DNA of 64,000 bases from Legionella spiritensis (GTDB lineage: Bacteria > Pseudomonadota > Gammaproteobacteria > Legionellales > Legionellaceae), in contig NZ_LT906457.1 in the NCBI RefSeq assembly GCF_900186965.1, forward strand, positions 3,188,501 through 3,252,500. The letters are read 5' to 3'. Numbering within the stretch: position 1 is the stretch's first letter; each line of letters opens with the position of its first letter. The notes under the pieces were generated by a model. The model had not been told where the DNA came from, made no database searches, and worked only from the letters and a program-made list of their open reading frames with translations. Shown here piece by piece: positions 62,399 through 64,000 of this stretch. The translations under genes and the position numbers were made by a program.

Positions 62399-63136
62399 AT
62401 GAAACATGTAGAATTACTTGTTATTGAGGAAACCCAATTGCATGGGGTGCGAGTTTGTTTGAAACCCTGCTCGCCCGAGGTGCTTACCCACTCCCTGATC
62501 AAAGACATACGGGATTTACAAAACTCCCTGGTTGATCGCTATCTTACCTCGCCCTGGGAGGGATGTTTTTACGTGATTTGGTATTCCCACAGGAACCATG
62601 GCACACGCGGCAGGGGCCTTGATTTTAATTTTATTTTTGATTCCATCATCCACAGGAAAGAAAATGAGTTTGAGAACTATATCTGCATGGTGTTTGATCT
62701 GCTTTTTTTGAACTACATCGGATTAGGGATCCCTTTGCTTAATTGTTCTATTGTGGACAGAAAAATTACCGGAATATCCCAGGAGTTTTTTCTTCTCAAC
62801 CAAATCAACTTCCTGAGGAAAGACGCTTTGGACAAATCCGATGATGCTTTTCACGAAGTCCATTTACCTGAGATTTCCAATAATTTTGTTTTTCCCGAAG
62901 ACATTTATAAAAGAAATTCCTTTTATACTTTTTATAATTACGATTTGAATTTGATGCAGCATTTAATTTCCGAAACCGGCGTCCGCATCATTGGGGGAAA
63001 TGAACTGGAAGAAATCAAACAAATCTTTGAAACCATTAAAAACGAGACCATTACCCAAATTTACAATATGGCTTCAAAAAATACCAAGGTACTGGAGCGC
63101 CTGGCTCACATACAATCAACCGCAAGCGTGCTGTGA
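62399..63136 (+). CDS. Unknown 245-aa protein downstream of the KAS III gene
   Basis: No family recognised. The product starts MKHVELLVIEETQLHGVRVC, has many aromatic residues (FDLLFLNYIGLG, FYTFYNYDLN) and no signal peptide or clear membrane span. It ends in a helical tail (VLERLAHIQSTASVL). Base composition is A/T-richer than most of the window, like the ketosynthase genes, which suggests that the three form one acquired block. The 83-bp gap after the KAS III gene has a long T-run (about 62321-62330) without a strong stem, so co-transcription is possible. It could be an acyl-tailoring protein or be unrelated. Confidence 0.55.
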   Translation: MKHVELLVIEETQLHGVRVCLKPCSPEVLTHSLIKDIRDLQNSLVDRYLTSPWEGCFYVIWYSHRNHGTRGRGLDFNFIFDSIIHRKENEFENYICMVFDLLFLNYIGLGIPLLNCSIVDRKITGISQEFFLLNQINFLRKDALDKSDDAFHEVHLPEISNNFVFPEDIYKRNSFYTFYNYDLNLMQHLISETGVRIIGGNELEEIKQIFETIKNETITQIYNMASKNTKVLERLAHIQSTASVL

Positions 63137-63328
63137 AACTGGGGGTAAAGCGAACAACGGCGGGAACAAAACAATAATATTTGCATACCCCATAAAAAAA
63201 TTGGTACAGTTAATTGATAACATTGAATAATTTGTTCCCACGTCTATACTGAATATAACTATATAACGATACCGTTTCCTGAAGCATCGTGAGGATGGTT
63301 CCTGTAAACGCGGCCAACCGAGGTGGAT

Positions 63329-63640
63329 ATGATTAAATCGCAACTCATTGCAAACCTTGCTGCAGAAATGACCCGTCTTCCTGAAAAACAGGTGACCGAC
63401 AGTGTGAATCGGATTCTTGAATTAATGAGTGAAGCGCTCATCGACGGAAAACGCATTGAAATTCGCGGATTTGGCAGTTTTTCACTCCATTATCGGCCAC
63501 CTCGCAACGCGCACAATCCTAAAACCGGCGAAAAAGTGATAACGGAAGAAAAATACAGCCCCCATTTCAAGCCGGGTAAAGAACTTCGCGAGCGCGTGGA
63601 CGCGTCACGGGGAAAGGTACCAATCAAACACGATGATTAA
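63329..63640 (+). CDS. ihfB: Integration host factor beta subunit
   Basis: The ATG at 63329 ([14 protein letters not shown]) matches the IhfB N-terminus. A GTG two codons earlier is less likely, because AGGTGG is positioned for the ATG. The DNA-bending arm and signature are present: [24 protein letters not shown] read as [16 protein letters not shown] with [12 protein letters not shown], then [12 protein letters not shown]. 103 aa. It has IhfB-specific features (FSLHYRPPR) rather than HU. With IhfA it bends DNA at promoters; in Legionella IHF affects the switch to the transmissive phase. It has its own promoter region. Confidence 0.93.
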   Translation: MIKSQLIANLAAEMTRLPEKQVTDSVNRILELMSEALIDGKRIEIRGFGSFSLHYRPPRNAHNPKTGEKVITEEKYSPHFKPGKELRERVDASRGKVPIKHDD

Positions 63641-63711
63641 TAACGAGCCGGCGGGTAGGCGATCGGCAAGCGGTCAAATCCAGGATAAGGATCCCGCTGA
63701 AGCAAAAGCTG

Positions 63712-63999
63712 TCAGGTTCGGGGTAACGTGACTCCAGTCTGTCCCTGATATTTCCCGCTACGGTCACGATAGGACACCGCACACACCTCATCCGATTCCA
63801 GAAACAGCATCTGCGCCACACCTTCGTGAGCATATATTTTAGCCGGTAAAGGGGTTGTATTGGAAAACTCCAGCGTAACATGACCTTCCCATTCCGGCTC
63901 AAGTGGCGTTACGTTCACAATAATACCGCAGCGTGCGTAAGTGGATTTCCCGAGACAAATGGTCAACACATTGCGGGGGATCCGAAAGTACTCGACGGT
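63712..63999 (-). CDS. dcd: dCTP deaminase, C-terminal part (runs off the right edge)
   Basis: Dcd converts dCTP to dUTP, feeding thymidylate synthesis. The frame is open to the window end, and its first visible residues are [23 protein letters not shown]. In blocks these are EYFRIPRNV and [20 protein letters not shown], the conserved core. [27 protein letters not shown] and [13 protein letters not shown] follow at the C-terminus. About half the protein is present. Transcription runs leftward from outside the window; it converges on ihfB with a 71-bp gap. Confidence 0.95.
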   Translation of the reverse strand, partial: TVEYFRIPRNVLTICLGKSTYARCGIIVNVTPLEPEWEGHVTLEFSNTTPLPAKIYAHEGVAQMLFLESDEVCAVSYRDRSGKYQGQTGVTLPRT

Positions 64000-64000
64000 T

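Noticed and set aside
1-64000. tRNA, rRNA or tmRNA genes
   Set aside because: I looked in all intergenic gaps for cloverleaf arms, TTCGA-type T-loops and rRNA signatures and found none; a tRNAscan or Infernal run would be decisive.

Overview
This window is a chromosomal segment from a Legionella-type gammaproteobacterium. Three proteins point there most directly. The GDSL acyltransferase at 10060-11361 has its triad at S37/D398/H401, the positions I recall for L. pneumophila PlaC. A T2 ribonuclease resembles the type II-secreted SrnA. An OTU-type cysteine protease resembles Legionella Lot deubiquitinases. Base composition looks richer in G+C than L. pneumophila, so another species of the genus is likely. 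No rRNA, tRNA, CRISPR array, intact transposase or phage gene was seen.

Layout. 1-10 kb: nadK (3' part), recN, two unknown proteins, then a leftward tex-thioesterase-unknown operon and glmS. 10-15.2 kb: plaC, smpB, bcp, a PIN-PhoH ATPase and guaC. 15.2-24.2 kb: two low-complexity unknown proteins, an esterase, a DUF2807-like lipoprotein, srnA, a YhiN-type flavoprotein, a cold-shock protein and an amidase. 24.2-31.9 kb: a tightly overlapping MoxR-DUF58-DUF4381-BatA-BatB-BatC-BatD operon. 32-41.6 kb: a bacterial alpha-2-macroglobulin divergent from pbpC, then an O-antigen-ligase-like gene whose 3' end is built from a MITE. 41.8-44.9 kb: a possibly frameshifted small gene, a 694-aa effector-like protein and a HEPN-like protein. 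45-51 kb: dus, a pteridine-reductase-like SDR, a MidA-type methyltransferase, a pterin synthase, priA and a thioesterase. 51-59.9 kb: accessory genes mixed with housekeeping genes, including two PmrA-box effector candidates, a class II amidotransferase, a response regulator, rpiA and a eukaryote-like cystathionine beta-synthase. 59.9-64 kb: a type III PKS-like ketosynthase divergent from a KAS III, an unknown protein, ihfB and the 3' part of dcd.

Most notable. (1) Three promoters, upstream of the OTU protease, of an unknown 329-aa protein and of a response regulator, share a YTTAAK-N5-YTTAAK box placed 9-10 nt before a -10 hexamer. This is the arrangement expected of PmrA-controlled Dot/Icm effector genes. 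(2) Both effector candidates take their TAG stop from the tip of the same dispersed inverted-repeat element. (3) The type III PKS-like/KAS III pair has complete catalytic triads and looks like a small uncharacterised biosynthetic locus. (4) Three dispersed repeat families lie at gene ends: REP-like, AGGCTCTGTG-ended and a 177-bp MITE. All family assignments come from reading motifs; no database search was possible.
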